A DNA stretch of 64,000 bases from the NCBI GenBank assembly GCA_017936665.1, contig JAGBFB010000031.1, positions 1-64,000 of the forward strand. Reading direction: 5' to 3'. Shown in pieces: positions 1 to 10,074 of the stretch. The notes beneath the pieces were generated by a model. That model searched no databases. It was given only the letters and a program-made list of their open reading frames with translations, and was not told the origin of the DNA. The number at the start of each line of letters is the position of its first letter. Positions within the stretch are counted from its first letter, which is position 1. Source of the stretch: Spirochaetaceae bacterium. Its GTDB lineage: Bacteria; Spirochaetota; Spirochaetia; Treponematales; Treponemataceae. Made by a program: the position numbers and the translations under genes.

Positions 1-360
1 AATCCTGTTTTAAATCGTTGCGAGGCTCTCAAGGAATATTCAGAATTTATGGAGCAAGTGAAATTCAACATCGAAAACAAAATTCCAGAGGCACTTACAG
101 TCGCAATCAAGCAATCTATAAAACAAGGCTTTCTTTCAGATTATCTTAGCCGAAAATCCACGGAGGTTGAAAATATGTTATTAACAGAATACGACTACGA
201 CACAGATATCGCTGTTCAACGACAGGAAGCCTACGAAGATGGTGCTCAACAAAAAGCCATCGAAACAGCTAAGAATATGCTCAAAGACAATCTTGATATT
301 CAAACAATTATAAAATATACAGGACTTTCCTTGAACGAAATTCAAACCCTTGCAAAATAG
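1..360 (+). CDS. Rpn-family nuclease/putative transposase, C-terminal part (partial)
   Basis: The reading frame is open from base 1 and ends with a stop at 358-360, so only the last 119 codons are inside the window. The residues NPVLNRCEALKEYSEF, the central ENMLLTEYDYD and the tail GLSLNEIQTLAK match what I know of the C-terminus of the Rpn/PD-(D/E)XK 'putative transposase' family (TIGR01784-type). These proteins promote RecA-independent recombination and are usually multicopy in gut Treponema and other gut bacteria. The catalytic N-terminal half is outside the window. An ATG at 49 lies mid-family and is not the real start. The assignment is from sequence pattern only. Confidence 0.7.
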   Translation, partial: NPVLNRCEALKEYSEFMEQVKFNIENKIPEALTVAIKQSIKQGFLSDYLSRKSTEVENMLLTEYDYDTDIAVQRQEAYEDGAQQKAIETAKNMLKDNLDIQTIIKYTGLSLNEIQTLAK

Positions 361-472
361 CTCTTTCTACTAGAATGAAGGAAGTTTGTGCTGTTTACAT
401 TGCAAACAGAGCGAGTTTTTGTAATCAAAAACATCGCCACAACTTTTTCTTCCATAAAAAAACTCGGTAAAT

Positions 473-721
473 AAAAAAAACAAACTGTAGTGCGACCGTC
501 TAGCAAAGCGTAACCATCTCTCCCAACGCAAAAACTTTGCAAAATCACAATAAATGCAGAAAAAACTGGCGTAGCCGAAAATAACAAAACGAAGCCTTTA
601 CAAACAGCCACAACAAAAACACCCTCTTTTCCCTGAACGCAAAAAGTTTGCAAAATAAATTAAACAAAAAAAACTATGTAAACTAAAAAAAACAAACTGA
701 GTGCGACCGTCTAGCGAAGCG
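473..721. repeat. Duplicated intergenic repeat unit
   Basis: Two diverged copies of the same module lie in this 440-bp gene-free stretch. The first module runs 473-511 (eight A, CAAACTG, then GTGCGACCGTCTAGC and AAGCGT) and recurs at 685-721. A second motif, AACGCAAAAACTTTGCAAAA at 525-544, recurs at 636-654 with one change. The layout suggests a tandem duplication of roughly 110-210 bp that later decayed. No protein-coding frame is convincing here. Confidence 0.6.
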
Positions 722-750
722 TCAAGGGAGCAATGCAGTTTGTTTTTTTT
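685..750. terminator. Long-stem bidirectional terminator downstream of glgX
   Basis: A perfect 15-bp inverted repeat (685-699 against 736-750; eight A then CAAACTG, and its complement) encloses a 36-nt loop. The A/T tracts are part of the stem, so it ends in a U-run on either strand. It lies 55 bp downstream of the leftward glgX stop and downstream of the Rpn gene, so it probably separates the two convergent transcripts. Confidence 0.7.
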
Positions 751-804
751 AGAATAACATATTTTTCTGGTAGTAATTACTATTTTGCAAAATTCTGAAG
801 AGTA

Positions 805-2946
805 CTATTTGCTTAACAACACTGCCACAGAACGAGCTGGTAAAACATAAACACTACGATTAAGCATTTCTTCTTCACCAGCTGGTAAAAAATCTTCTGG
901 AGAAGGCAAAGATGTATCTATCACCCTATACCATTTTTTTTCGTCTATTGCAGGTGGAATTTTTACAGTCTTATCTTGGCAAGATGAGTTCATCATTATA
1001 TAGAAATCATTATCATCAACATCTGAAAGAGTTTCAGCATATCTTCCATCAAGGCGGAATGCAATAAAATGATTTATTTTTGACCAATCTGCAGCTTTTC
1101 CATCTTCGCCAAACCATAAAATATCTGGTAAAGTGTTATAAGCATAATCTTGACCTTGAAAAAATTCAGGACGTCTGAAGGCTGGATGTCGAAGTCTAAA
1201 TTCTATTGCGTGTTTTACAAATCTAAAAACTTCTGAATAAGTTTCTTTCAAATTCCAATTTATCCATGTCATTGGAGAATCTTGGCAATATGCGTTATTG
1301 TTTCCGTTTTGTGTTCGGCGGAATTCGTCCCCACCAAGCAACATTGGAGTTCCTTGAGAAAGTAACATAGTTGCCATAATATTTTTTATCTGTTTTGTGC
1401 GTAGTTTTTCTATAGCTCTATTTGAAGTTGGGCCTTCAAATCCGTAATTATAACTAGAATTGTTATCACTTCCGTCACGATTGTTTTCGCCATTTTCGTC
1501 ATTGTGCTTTCCGTTATATGAAACTAAGTCATTTAGAGTAAATCCATCATGGCTAGTAATAAAATTTACAGAGTGAAATGGTTTTCTTCCGTCACGAAGA
1601 TAAAGGTCTGAACTTCCAGTTAAACGAGTTGCAGCTGCATTTGCCAAAAAGTCATCACCACGCCAAAATCTACGAATATCATCTCTGTATCTATCGTTCC
1701 ATTCAGCCCATCTTCCACCTGGGAACCAACCAACTTGATATGCTCCACCTGCATCCCAGGCTTCAGCAATAATTTTTGTATTTCGAAGGACAGGATCTTC
1801 TGCAATGCGTTCCAAAACTGGAGGATCTTCCATAAGGCGACCGTTTCTATCGCGTCCAAGAATTGAAGCAAGATCAAATCTAAAGCCGTCAACATGCATT
1901 TCGCAAACCCAATATCGCAAACAGTCAATAATCAAAGTTCTTACAACAGGATGGTTACAGTTTACAGTGTTTCCGCAACCAGAGTAGTTTTTGTAATATT
2001 GCTTATGATTATCTTCCAAAACATAGTAAATCGAGTTATCAAAGCCTCTAAAATTTAACGTAATACCATGTTCGTTTCCTTCGGCTGTATGATTAAAAAC
2101 AATGTCCAAAATAACTTCTAGGTTGTTTTTGTGCATTTCTCGAACCATTTCTTTGAATTCGCGAACCGCTCCACCTGGAGTTCTATCGGATGCAAAAGAA
2201 GCCTTTGGAGCAAAAAAACCGATAGTACTATATCCCCAATAATTTTTTAATCGTTCCCCATTTTTAGGATTTACATTTGTATTTTCGTATTCATCAAATT
2301 CTTGAATTGGTAAAAACTCTACGCTTGTTACCCCAAGTTCTTTCAAATATGGAATTTTTTCTATCAAACCTTTGTATGTACCAGGATTTTTTACCCCAGA
2401 AGATGGATCGGCGGTAAAACCTTTAAGATGAGTTTCATATAAAACACTCTGTCTTAAAGGATAATTTATCGGACGGTCACCTTGCCAGTCAAATTCATCA
2501 TCATCAATTACTACACATTTTGGAAATCCTTTAGCAGAATGAGGTTTACCTGTGAGAATATCAATTTTATCCACAGGAGTAACATAATCTGGTGGTAAAT
2601 TTGCAAAAACTGAGCAATCTGTAAAACTTTTTGCGTAAGGGTCTAAAAGATAAGTATTTTTATTAAAACGATGCCCTTTTTCAGGGTTAAAAGGGCCATC
2701 AACTCTGTAAAGATACAAGGCACCTGCCTTTAAGCCTTTCAAAAAAACATGCCAAATATCGCCCGTTCTATTAATTTTTGGGTCAAAAGTATAAGAAAAA
2801 CAAGGATTTTCATCCTCTGGATTTTGAAATATATCCAAAATAACGCTTGTTCCGTTTCTAGTAAAAACGCTAAAATTCACACCATCATTTACAATAGTTG
2901 CACCATGAGGCATTGGTTTCCCAGGTTGAGCAAAAATATTTTCCAT
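805..2946 (-). CDS. glgX: Glycogen debranching enzyme GlgX (GH13, isoamylase type)
   Basis: This 713-residue cytosolic enzyme should hydrolyse alpha-1,6 branches of glycogen or limit dextrins. An N-terminal CBM48-like domain (about residues 10-100) precedes the GH13 barrel. The barrel shows DIVFNHTAEG (about 281-290), GFRFDLAS with the nucleophile D358, IIAEAWD with the acid/base E395, and FITSHDGF with the third carboxylate D467. Length and motifs fit the GlgX/isoamylase subfamily. There is no signal peptide. It stands alone and is divergent from the AddB-like gene, with only 65 bp between the two starts, so the promoters overlap. A second alpha-glucan enzyme lies at 21.5 kb, which suggests active storage-glycogen turnover. 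Confidence 0.93.
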   Translation of the reverse strand: MENIFAQPGKPMPHGATIVNDGVNFSVFTRNGTSVILDIFQNPEDENPCFSYTFDPKINRTGDIWHVFLKGLKAGALYLYRVDGPFNPEKGHRFNKNTYLLDPYAKSFTDCSVFANLPPDYVTPVDKIDILTGKPHSAKGFPKCVVIDDDEFDWQGDRPINYPLRQSVLYETHLKGFTADPSSGVKNPGTYKGLIEKIPYLKELGVTSVEFLPIQEFDEYENTNVNPKNGERLKNYWGYSTIGFFAPKASFASDRTPGGAVREFKEMVREMHKNNLEVILDIVFNHTAEGNEHGITLNFRGFDNSIYYVLEDNHKQYYKNYSGCGNTVNCNHPVVRTLIIDCLRYWVCEMHVDGFRFDLASILGRDRNGRLMEDPPVLERIAEDPVLRNTKIIAEAWDAGGAYQVGWFPGGRWAEWNDRYRDDIRRFWRGDDFLANAAATRLTGSSDLYLRDGRKPFHSVNFITSHDGFTLNDLVSYNGKHNDENGENNRDGSDNNSSYNYGFEGPTSNRAIEKLRTKQIKNIMATMLLSQGTPMLLGGDEFRRTQNGNNNAYCQDSPMTWINWNLKETYSEVFRFVKHAIEFRLRHPAFRRPEFFQGQDYAYNTLPDILWFGEDGKAADWSKINHFIAFRLDGRYAETLSDVDDNDFYIMMNSSCQDKTVKIPPAIDEKKWYRVIDTSLPSPEDFLPAGEEEMLNRSVYVLPARSVAVLLSK

Positions 2947-2967
2947 AATTAACCCTTAGTATATCAT

Positions 2968-3003
2968 TAGATTTTACATAAATCTAGTATTTTGTGGTAT
3001 AAT
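2968..3003 (+). promoter_or_regulatory. Promoter of the addB-addA operon with inverted repeat over the -35
   Basis: An extended -10 (TGG then TATAAT, 2995-3003) lies 9 nt before the ATG at 3012. TTTACA at 2973-2978 is a poorly spaced -35 (19 bp). A perfect 7-bp inverted repeat with a 5-nt centre (TAGATTT/AAATCTA, 2968-2986) overlaps it and could be an operator. The predicted start of transcription is around 3010, so the mRNA would be almost leaderless. No Shine-Dalgarno is visible before the ATG. Confidence 0.5.
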
Positions 3004-3011
3004 AATTCAAT

Positions 3012-5804
3012 ATGAATCCAATTTTTAATACACTTTTACACCATATAAACGATGAAAATTCAGTTTTTGTTTTTACAACTGAAATAGCCTGTACTTCATG
3101 GCAAGATAAAATCTTAGAAGATGAAATTGTACAAGCAATTCCCTTAGAAAAATTTATTGCATGGGATAAATTTAAGTCAGAAGCGGTACGTTCTAAAGTG
3201 CAAAATAAGACCAGCATTCCTTCTGTAGTTAGAAAATTGTTTTCACATTGGGTTATTGAAGAAAATAAAATTGCCTTTTCAAATAATTCTCCGCTATTTT
3301 CTTCTATAATAAACCCTGAATATATAAATACATCAAGTTCTTTTGCAGATTGGATTACAAATCTTTTGCCTCAACTTCAAAACTGGAAAGAAAAATTTGA
3401 AAGAAAAAGTTTTTTTGATGAAACTGTTGATTTAGAAGCAAAAGATTTATTTACTCTTTACAATCTATACTCTTCTTTTTTAGACAAACATAGTCTTTTT
3501 GAACCTGCTTGGGAAAAACCACCTTTTGATAGCAATAACAAACATTATTATATTTTTTACCCAGAACTTTTAGAAGATTATTCCGAATACGAATCTTTGC
3601 TTTTAGATGCAGAAAAAGAAAAATTAGTAACTCTAATTCATTGCAAAAAAGATTTAGAAATAATTCCTCAGGTAAATTATTTTTCTAACACAAGAACAGA
3701 ATTAACAAAGGCAATTCTTTTAATCAATAAACTTCATAATGAAGCAAAAACTCCTTATGAAAAAATTGCATTACATATTCCGCAAATTTCAGAAATTCGT
3801 CCTTACATAAAACGAGAACTAGAACTCTACAACATTCCATATAAAATGCGAGCAGGAAAAAAACTTTCTGAATATCCAGAAGGTAGACTTTTTGAATTAA
3901 TGAAAAATTGTGTTTCAGAAAAGTTCAGTTTTGAATCATTAAGTTCTCTATTTTCTGATGCACATTTTCCTTGGAAAGTTACAACAGAAATAAATCAACT
4001 TTTAGAATTTGCTTTAAAAAATCATTGTGTATGCTCCTACGATAATAAAGATATTTTAGAACAAAATTTTTTACAAAATCCGCAAGAAACCCGTGCATTT
4101 GAATTTTACAAGACTGCAAAAAAAATAATAAAAAAAATAAATGAAGCAAACTCATTTTTACAAGTAAGAAATTCATACTTTGAATTTAGAGAAACTTTTT
4201 TTGAAACAAAAAATTTTACACTACAAGCAAATCAAATTTTAGGAAGATGTATTTCTGAACTTTCAGTTTTAATCGACATAGAAAATTTTTTTAATGATAT
4301 AGAATGTAAAAATCCATTTACATTTTTTACTGAAATTTTAGATTCAAAAGAATATTTGGCTCAGTCTACAACGAATGGTGTAAGTATTTTCCCTTACAAA
4401 GTTGGTTGTCAATGTAGTTTTGATTATCACATTATTTTGCAAAGTTCACAAAAAAATTTATCAATAAATTATTCACAACTTGAATTTTTATCTAAAACTA
4501 AAAGAGAATTTTTAGAATTAAAAGATTCCAATGTTTCAGATTATTTTATAAATTCATACACTTCAAGTTCAGTTAAACAAACTTATTTTTTTGCATCACA
4601 AAAAACTTTTTCAGGATATTCACTTTCATACAGTGGATTGGAAGAAATTGATAGAACTTCAGAAACATCAGATGAAGAAGATTTATACAACACAGAAAAA
4701 TTATTTTTAACAAATAATCCTAAAACAAAAAATTTAACTTTCTCGGATGAATTACATTCGATTCAAAAAGATGGATTTGAAAATTGGATTTTAACAAGGG
4801 AAGAAAAATCTTCTGAATACGAAGAAAATATTTGTGACAAAATTAGTTTTGCAATAAAAAATAAACTTTGTAATTCAGAAGGTAAACTTAGAGTTTCTGC
4901 AACAAACCTAAATGACTTTTATAAAAATCCAACAAAATGGCTTTATGATAAAATTTTGAAAATAGAAAAAAATTCTACTGAAACAAGTATTGTTGATAAT
5001 GTTTTTATCGGAATTATTTATCATGAAATAATCGAAAGACTTTTTACAATGATAAAAACTACAACTGAATATTTTCTTAACACAGAAGAAGCTATCAAAG
5101 AATATTTAAATTTTACTTTTAATGAAGTAGAATCTGTTGTAAATAATTTTCCTGAATCTACTAACACAACACAAAATATAAGTTTACTAACAAAAGAATT
5201 TTTACTTACACAAAAAAAATCTATTTATCAAAATTTAGCAAACTTCTTACAAGGATTTTTAAATTTCTTTACAGGTTATAAAATAAAATCCTTAGAAGAA
5301 AAATTTTTAATGAAAGGCGAAACAGAAGCATATTATCTTGAAGGAATTATTGATTGCATTCTCATAAGCCCAGAAGATAAAATTACAATTATAGATTTTA
5401 AAACTTATAAAATGCCAGAAAAGAAAACTGATTTACAAATACCTCTTTACATTAAACTTTACGAAAATTATTTGAAAGAAAATAATATTAATACACAAGT
5501 AGAACAAGCATGTTTTTTTAGCATCTTACAATCAAAACCAAATGTAGTTTTAGGTACATTAAAAAATCAAAGCACAAATAAAATTACACCAAATGTAAAA
5601 GCAGATAGAATTTATCGAAATCAAGTTGACTGTCTTGATGGTGAAAAATGTTTAGACGATACTTTACAAGACTTAGATGAAAAAATAAAATTTTTTGTTT
5701 CTAGTGTTTTATCAGGTAAAAACTTTTTATTATCTGAAGAAAATGTAAACAAAATTTTATTTTGTAGTTTTGATAACATCATGGAAGAAGAATTTATTTT
5801 TTAG
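3012..5804 (+). CDS. AddB/RexB-like PD-(D/E)XK nuclease subunit
   Basis: This 930-residue protein is probably the non-helicase nuclease partner of an AddAB/RexAB-type double-strand-break repair enzyme. The C-terminal third carries a RecB-like nuclease motif: an early histidine in GIIYHEIIERLF (about 665-677), then EGIIDCILI with the aspartate (about 777), then TIIDFKTYK with D and K (about 794-798) and a Q-rich helix. The N-terminal two-thirds is divergent and lacks an obvious Walker A, as expected for an inactivated helicase fold. The next gene begins 9 bp downstream and is a RecB/AddA-type helicase. I do not see a clear Fe-S cysteine set, unlike classical AddB. The start at 3012 is chosen by the promoter position. 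Confidence 0.75.
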   Translation: MNPIFNTLLHHINDENSVFVFTTEIACTSWQDKILEDEIVQAIPLEKFIAWDKFKSEAVRSKVQNKTSIPSVVRKLFSHWVIEENKIAFSNNSPLFSSIINPEYINTSSSFADWITNLLPQLQNWKEKFERKSFFDETVDLEAKDLFTLYNLYSSFLDKHSLFEPAWEKPPFDSNNKHYYIFYPELLEDYSEYESLLLDAEKEKLVTLIHCKKDLEIIPQVNYFSNTRTELTKAILLINKLHNEAKTPYEKIALHIPQISEIRPYIKRELELYNIPYKMRAGKKLSEYPEGRLFELMKNCVSEKFSFESLSSLFSDAHFPWKVTTEINQLLEFALKNHCVCSYDNKDILEQNFLQNPQETRAFEFYKTAKKIIKKINEANSFLQVRNSYFEFRETFFETKNFTLQANQILGRCISELSVLIDIENFFNDIECKNPFTFFTEILDSKEYLAQSTTNGVSIFPYKVGCQCSFDYHIILQSSQKNLSINYSQLEFLSKTKREFLELKDSNVSDYFINSYTSSSVKQTYFFASQKTFSGYSLSYSGLEEIDRTSETSDEEDLYNTEKLFLTNNPKTKNLTFSDELHSIQKDGFENWILTREEKSSEYEENICDKISFAIKNKLCNSEGKLRVSATNLNDFYKNPTKWLYDKILKIEKNSTETSIVDNVFIGIIYHEIIERLFTMIKTTTEYFLNTEEAIKEYLNFTFNEVESVVNNFPESTNTTQNISLLTKEFLLTQKKSIYQNLANFLQGFLNFFTGYKIKSLEEKFLMKGETEAYYLEGIIDCILISPEDKITIIDFKTYKMPEKKTDLQIPLYIKLYENYLKENNINTQVEQACFFSILQSKPNVVLGTLKNQSTNKITPNVKADRIYRNQVDCLDGEKCLDDTLQDLDEKIKFFVSSVLSGKNFLLSEENVNKILFCSFDNIMEEEFIF

Positions 5805-5813
5805 GAATGCACT

Positions 5814-8800
5814 ATGTTAAATTTAAATGAAGAACAAAAAAAAGCAGTTTACCAAGTGAACAATGCAGTTGTTGCAGCAGGTGCAGGTTCTGGAAAAACT
5901 TTTGTACTTGCACAAAGATATGCCCACTTAGTTTTAGAAAGAGGTCTTACTGTTGATCAAATTTTAACTTTAACTTTTACAAACAAAGCCGCTTCTGAAA
6001 TGTATCAAAGAATTTATAAAACTATAAATAAAATTGCACAAGATGAACCAAATAACATCAGAGCAAAACAAGCAATATTAAATTTTTCTGAAGCAAGAAT
6101 TCAAACTTTAGATTCATACTGTGCATCTATTTTGAAAAATGCATCTAGACATTATGGGATCCGTCCAGATTTTACAGTTGATGATGAACAATGCGAAAAC
6201 TTTGGATACAAACTAGCTCTTCCATTTTTACTTGACAACAGAAAAAATATTGCAATTCTTGAATTGGTAAACAATTATTCTATAGAAGATATTGCAAAAA
6301 ATTTATTTGCACAAACAATTACAAAGCATTCAAATCTTGCAAATCCAATTGATTTCATCTCACTTCTTGAAAATCAAACAAATATTGCAAGAAAAAAATG
6401 GAAAGAAACAACTCAAGACATAAACGAAACTATTCAAAAAATTATTTATATATTAGAAAACTTTGATGGTAAATCTCAAAAAATAATTGAGCAACTAAAA
6501 ATAATTTTTAATGATAACGATTTTAATGTCATACCAGAATTTAATTCTCTTTTAGAATTTTTTAAAACAAGCAATGAAATTGCTCCTGAAAATATTGAAC
6601 TAAAAACTTATCTTGAAAAAATAAATTTAATACAAAAAATTTCTTTACAAGGAAGAACAACTAATGAATCGATTTTAACAATCAAAGAACTTATTAAAGA
6701 AATAAAAATTAAATTTTCAAAATTATGTTCAATTGCATCCTTTATTGCAAACTATAAAATTCCACAATTAATTTATCCTTTACTAGATGAATTTCAAAAT
6801 CAATTTAACGAATACAAACGCAGTTCTGGAATTTTATCTTTTTCAGACATTTCACATTTAGCTGTGGAAATTTTAATTAATTATCCAGAAATTAGAAACG
6901 TAGAAAAATCATCTTTCAAAGCAATTATGATTGATGAATTTCAAGATGATAACCAGCTTCAAAAAGAATTACTTTTTCTTTTAGCAGAAAAATTAGAGCG
7001 CACAGAAAAATCAGTACCAAATCCAAATGAACTTTATCCTGACAAATTATTTTTTGTAGGGGATGAAAAGCAATCTATTTACAAATTCAGAGGTGCTGAT
7101 GTTTCTGTATTTAGAAATTTAAAAGATGAACTTACAAACAGTTCTGATTTAACATTAAATACAAACTATCGTTCTCATCCAGCTCTTATTGCAAGCTTTA
7201 ATTCTTTATTTGGTGGATACGATTACCCAACTTCAATAGAAGAACTTGAAAAACCAACTCAACGAAATTTTGATAAAAGCGCATTATTTGTAAATGAAAA
7301 ACAACTTACTTTAGAAAAAAAATTTCCAGACTTTGAAGCAACATACAATTGGGTAAAACCTTCTGTTAAAGATAAAAATGGAAATCCAATTAATATAGAT
7401 TTAACACCAAGAATAAATTTTTTATTTTACAACAATACACAAGAAGATAATTTAGAAGAAACAAATGAAGAAAATATTTTTGAAGATTTAAAATTTGCAG
7501 AAATTGAAGCAATGGCAATTTCACAAAAAATAAAAAATTTTATTGATACAAAAAAATATCAGAGTAAAGATTGTGCAATTTTGTTTCGTTCTACAGGTAA
7601 TCAACATTTATATGAAAAGCATTTAAGAAAATTAGGAATTTCATACACTAGCGAATCAGTTGTTGGTTTTTTTAATGAAAGTCCTATCAACAATATTTAT
7701 TATTTGTTACGACTCTTAGTTTATCCAACAGATATGGTCGCTTACGAAAATTTATTATTTTCACCTTTTGTAAATTTATCACAATCTGGTGTAAACCTTT
7801 GCATGATTTATTGTGCAAAAAAAATTAAAGAAGATAAAAATGTTATTTCAGAGGATTTATTATTTTCATCTGAAATTGAAAATCAACTTTCAAACAAAGA
7901 TTTAGAAAATTACTCTAACGGAAAAAAATTATTTTTAGATTTATCAGAGAAGATAAAAAATATTTCATTAACTGAAATTATTACTGAACTTTGGTACAAT
8001 CTCGGTAACAGATATGAAACTCTTTGGTGCGATACAGTTTCTTTATATGAAGAAATGTATGATTATCTTTTTGAAATTGCACATCAAACTGAAGAAAAAG
8101 GTTTGGGATTATCAGACCTTGTAGATAAACTTGAAACTTTAAAAGTAAACAATGAAAGACTTTCTGATATGGATATTCCATTAGAAAAACCAAATGCTGT
8201 TAGATTAATGACTATACACAAAAGTAAAGGTCTTGAATTTCCTGTTGTATTTATTTGTGGATGTTCTGCAAAAGGAAAATCAGAAACAACTCAAGACTTA
8301 GTTTACTTTGATAAAGAAAATGGAATTTCTTTAAATACAAAATGTCCAAACTGGTTTGTACAAAATGTTCAAAACTTTTTTTATGTAAATTCAAAAGATT
8401 TAATTAATCTAGAAAGAGAAGCTGAATTACGACGAGTACTATATGTCGCAATGACTCGTGCAGAAAAAGAACTTTATTTATCTGGAAAATTTACTATCAA
8501 CAAAAAAGCAACTGAAAATTTAGCTGAAGTAATAACAAATTTTTCAAGTAAAAATTTTACTCATGAAGAATTATTAGAAATTTTAAATGTCATTGCAATA
8601 AATAAACTTTCTGAAAAATCAAAAGATACATTAGATTCTTCACAATTAGTTCCAAACAAATGTATTACAAATAATTCTTTCATGGGCTTTTTACTTTATA
8701 TAATTTCAGAATGGAATAAAAATGAACAAGGTATTTATCCTCCTTGTCCATTTAATTTAGAATCGATAAATTTAGAAAACATAGAAGAGATTTCTGTTAC

Positions 8801-9500
8801 AAAACGAAAATCCATAAATCAAATAATCAAAGATATAAAACCTGAATACGAAAAAGCAAAAATTATTCAAACAGAAATAATTGATAAGGAATATATTTCC
8901 CCATCAAAACTTCATGATAAATCAACTTCAATTCAAAATGATAATTTGTATTCAAACCCAGAAATTGAAATTGACCAAATTATCAAATCTTTTGAAAATA
9001 ATGAATTTGGACATGACAATTTCGGTACAATCGCTCACGCTTTTACAGAATCATTATTTACAAAACAAAATCCAAACATTCCATCAATTTTAATTCAAAT
9101 GCTTACTGAAAAGCAAAAGCAAACAGTATTCGAAACTGCCCATGAGATGGCTCAAAGATTTTTTGATTCTGATTTAGGAAAACTAGCTCAGCAATCTTCT
9201 TGGAGAAAAAACGAATACAATTTCAAACTTTTGGTAAAACCTAATTCTAAAATTGGTAATGTTGAATTTGATAAAAAACAAATCATCAATGGACAAATAG
9301 ACTTAGTGTTTAAAAATCCACAAGACGAAAATCAATTCATTATTGTGGACTTTAAAACTGATAGAACTGAAAATCCTAGAATTCATATAAATCAATTAGA
9401 ATCTTACAGATTGGCTGTTTCAAAATTTAAATCAACAGAAACTTCCAATATAAAATGCTATTTGTTTTATTTACGTAGTGGAAATTCAGTTGAAATTTAA
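5814..9500 (+). CDS. AddA-like UvrD-family helicase-nuclease
   Basis: This 1228-residue SF1A helicase is fused to a C-terminal RecB-type nuclease. Walker A is AGAGSGKTF near residue 20, followed by motif Ia LTFTNKAA. Motif II is MIDEFQDD (about 371), followed by GDEKQSIYKFRGAD and a C-terminal helicase motif VRLMTIHKSKGLEFPVV (about 799-815) and LYVAMTRAEKEL. The C-terminus has GTIAHAF, then GQIDLVF and IIVDFKTD, the H-D-DxK nuclease set. With the upstream AddB-like protein it should form the end-resecting complex that feeds RecA. The two genes are 9 bp apart and surely co-transcribed. It is alternatively annotated as RecB/exodeoxyribonuclease V beta in spirochaetes. Confidence 0.85.
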   Translation: MLNLNEEQKKAVYQVNNAVVAAGAGSGKTFVLAQRYAHLVLERGLTVDQILTLTFTNKAASEMYQRIYKTINKIAQDEPNNIRAKQAILNFSEARIQTLDSYCASILKNASRHYGIRPDFTVDDEQCENFGYKLALPFLLDNRKNIAILELVNNYSIEDIAKNLFAQTITKHSNLANPIDFISLLENQTNIARKKWKETTQDINETIQKIIYILENFDGKSQKIIEQLKIIFNDNDFNVIPEFNSLLEFFKTSNEIAPENIELKTYLEKINLIQKISLQGRTTNESILTIKELIKEIKIKFSKLCSIASFIANYKIPQLIYPLLDEFQNQFNEYKRSSGILSFSDISHLAVEILINYPEIRNVEKSSFKAIMIDEFQDDNQLQKELLFLLAEKLERTEKSVPNPNELYPDKLFFVGDEKQSIYKFRGADVSVFRNLKDELTNSSDLTLNTNYRSHPALIASFNSLFGGYDYPTSIEELEKPTQRNFDKSALFVNEKQLTLEKKFPDFEATYNWVKPSVKDKNGNPINIDLTPRINFLFYNNTQEDNLEETNEENIFEDLKFAEIEAMAISQKIKNFIDTKKYQSKDCAILFRSTGNQHLYEKHLRKLGISYTSESVVGFFNESPINNIYYLLRLLVYPTDMVAYENLLFSPFVNLSQSGVNLCMIYCAKKIKEDKNVISEDLLFSSEIENQLSNKDLENYSNGKKLFLDLSEKIKNISLTEIITELWYNLGNRYETLWCDTVSLYEEMYDYLFEIAHQTEEKGLGLSDLVDKLETLKVNNERLSDMDIPLEKPNAVRLMTIHKSKGLEFPVVFICGCSAKGKSETTQDLVYFDKENGISLNTKCPNWFVQNVQNFFYVNSKDLINLEREAELRRVLYVAMTRAEKELYLSGKFTINKKATENLAEVITNFSSKNFTHEELLEILNVIAINKLSEKSKDTLDSSQLVPNKCITNNSFMGFLLYIISEWNKNEQGIYPPCPFNLESINLENIEEISVTKRKSINQIIKDIKPEYEKAKIIQTEIIDKEYISPSKLHDKSTSIQNDNLYSNPEIEIDQIIKSFENNEFGHDNFGTIAHAFTESLFTKQNPNIPSILIQMLTEKQKQTVFETAHEMAQRFFDSDLGKLAQQSSWRKNEYNFKLLVKPNSKIGNVEFDKKQIINGQIDLVFKNPQDENQFIIVDFKTDRTENPRIHINQLESYRLAVSKFKSTETSNIKCYLFYLRSGNSVEI

Positions 9501-9505
9501 TTTTC

Positions 9506-9907
9506 CTAAAGTACTTTTTTGGAAACCAAAATAGCCATCAAATCTGTTAAAACATTGATTGGTAAAGACTCAGCCTCATAATTAATAAAATCCATAATGG
9601 CTTTCCAATCTTTTTTTGGTAAATCCATATTTGGCTCTAAAGAACCATCTAAAAATGACAAAACGGTTAAAAGCCATTCAACATGTTCATCTGTAGGCTC
9701 ACATGCAAGATCTGAAGAATTATCTATATAATTTGAAATCCAATATTCCCCGATAGAACGAGGCAAATCCCCTAAATCTCTATTCATTGATTCAAACATA
9801 GAAACAACTGCTAAACTTGCTCTTTTTCCGTCATATTCAACATTATTTGCTCTATCATGTTTCTTGATTTTTTGTACATCAGCATAAAATTTATCGATAT
9901 TAGTCAT
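9506..9907 (-). CDS. Hypothetical protein, 133 aa
   Basis: I do not recognise this protein. It is soluble, acidic and mainly helical, with no signal peptide, cysteines of note or repeats. It ends 6 bp from the AddA-like stop, so the two genes are convergent. It has its own start at 9907 and is divergent from ptsN. Codon use resembles its neighbours, and the frame is the only good one in the interval, so I believe it is real. A conserved Treponema protein is plausible but untested. Confidence 0.6.
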   Translation of the reverse strand: MTNIDKFYADVQKIKKHDRANNVEYDGKRASLAVVSMFESMNRDLGDLPRSIGEYWISNYIDNSSDLACEPTDEHVEWLLTVLSFLDGSLEPNMDLPKKDWKAIMDFINYEAESLPINVLTDLMAILVSKKVL

Positions 9908-10039
9908 AAGTTTATTTTAATACATATCATCAATTATTGCAAACTATGTCTTTCAAATGAAAAACGCTGAAAAATCTTATATATTTTGTATCATTTATTT
10001 ATTGATTTTAAAATATTTGAGAAAATTACAATTTTTTTA

Positions 10040-10068
10040 TTGACTTTTGCACTAAGTAACCGTAAAAT
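10040..10068 (+). promoter_or_regulatory. Sigma70-type promoter of the PTS IIA gene (possible leaderless mRNA)
   Basis: TTGACT (10040-10045) and TAAAAT (10063-10068) are separated by 17 bp. The expected start point is about 10075, which is the A of the ATG. No Shine-Dalgarno precedes the ATG, consistent with a leaderless or very short leader message. Confidence 0.6.
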
Positions 10069-10074
10069 TAAATC

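Noticed and set aside
1620-1928. Long frames overlapping glgX, addAB, the capsid, the tape measure and other genes on the opposite strand or other frames
   Set aside because: They follow the codon structure of strong real genes and lack starts, Shine-Dalgarno sites or protein-like composition.
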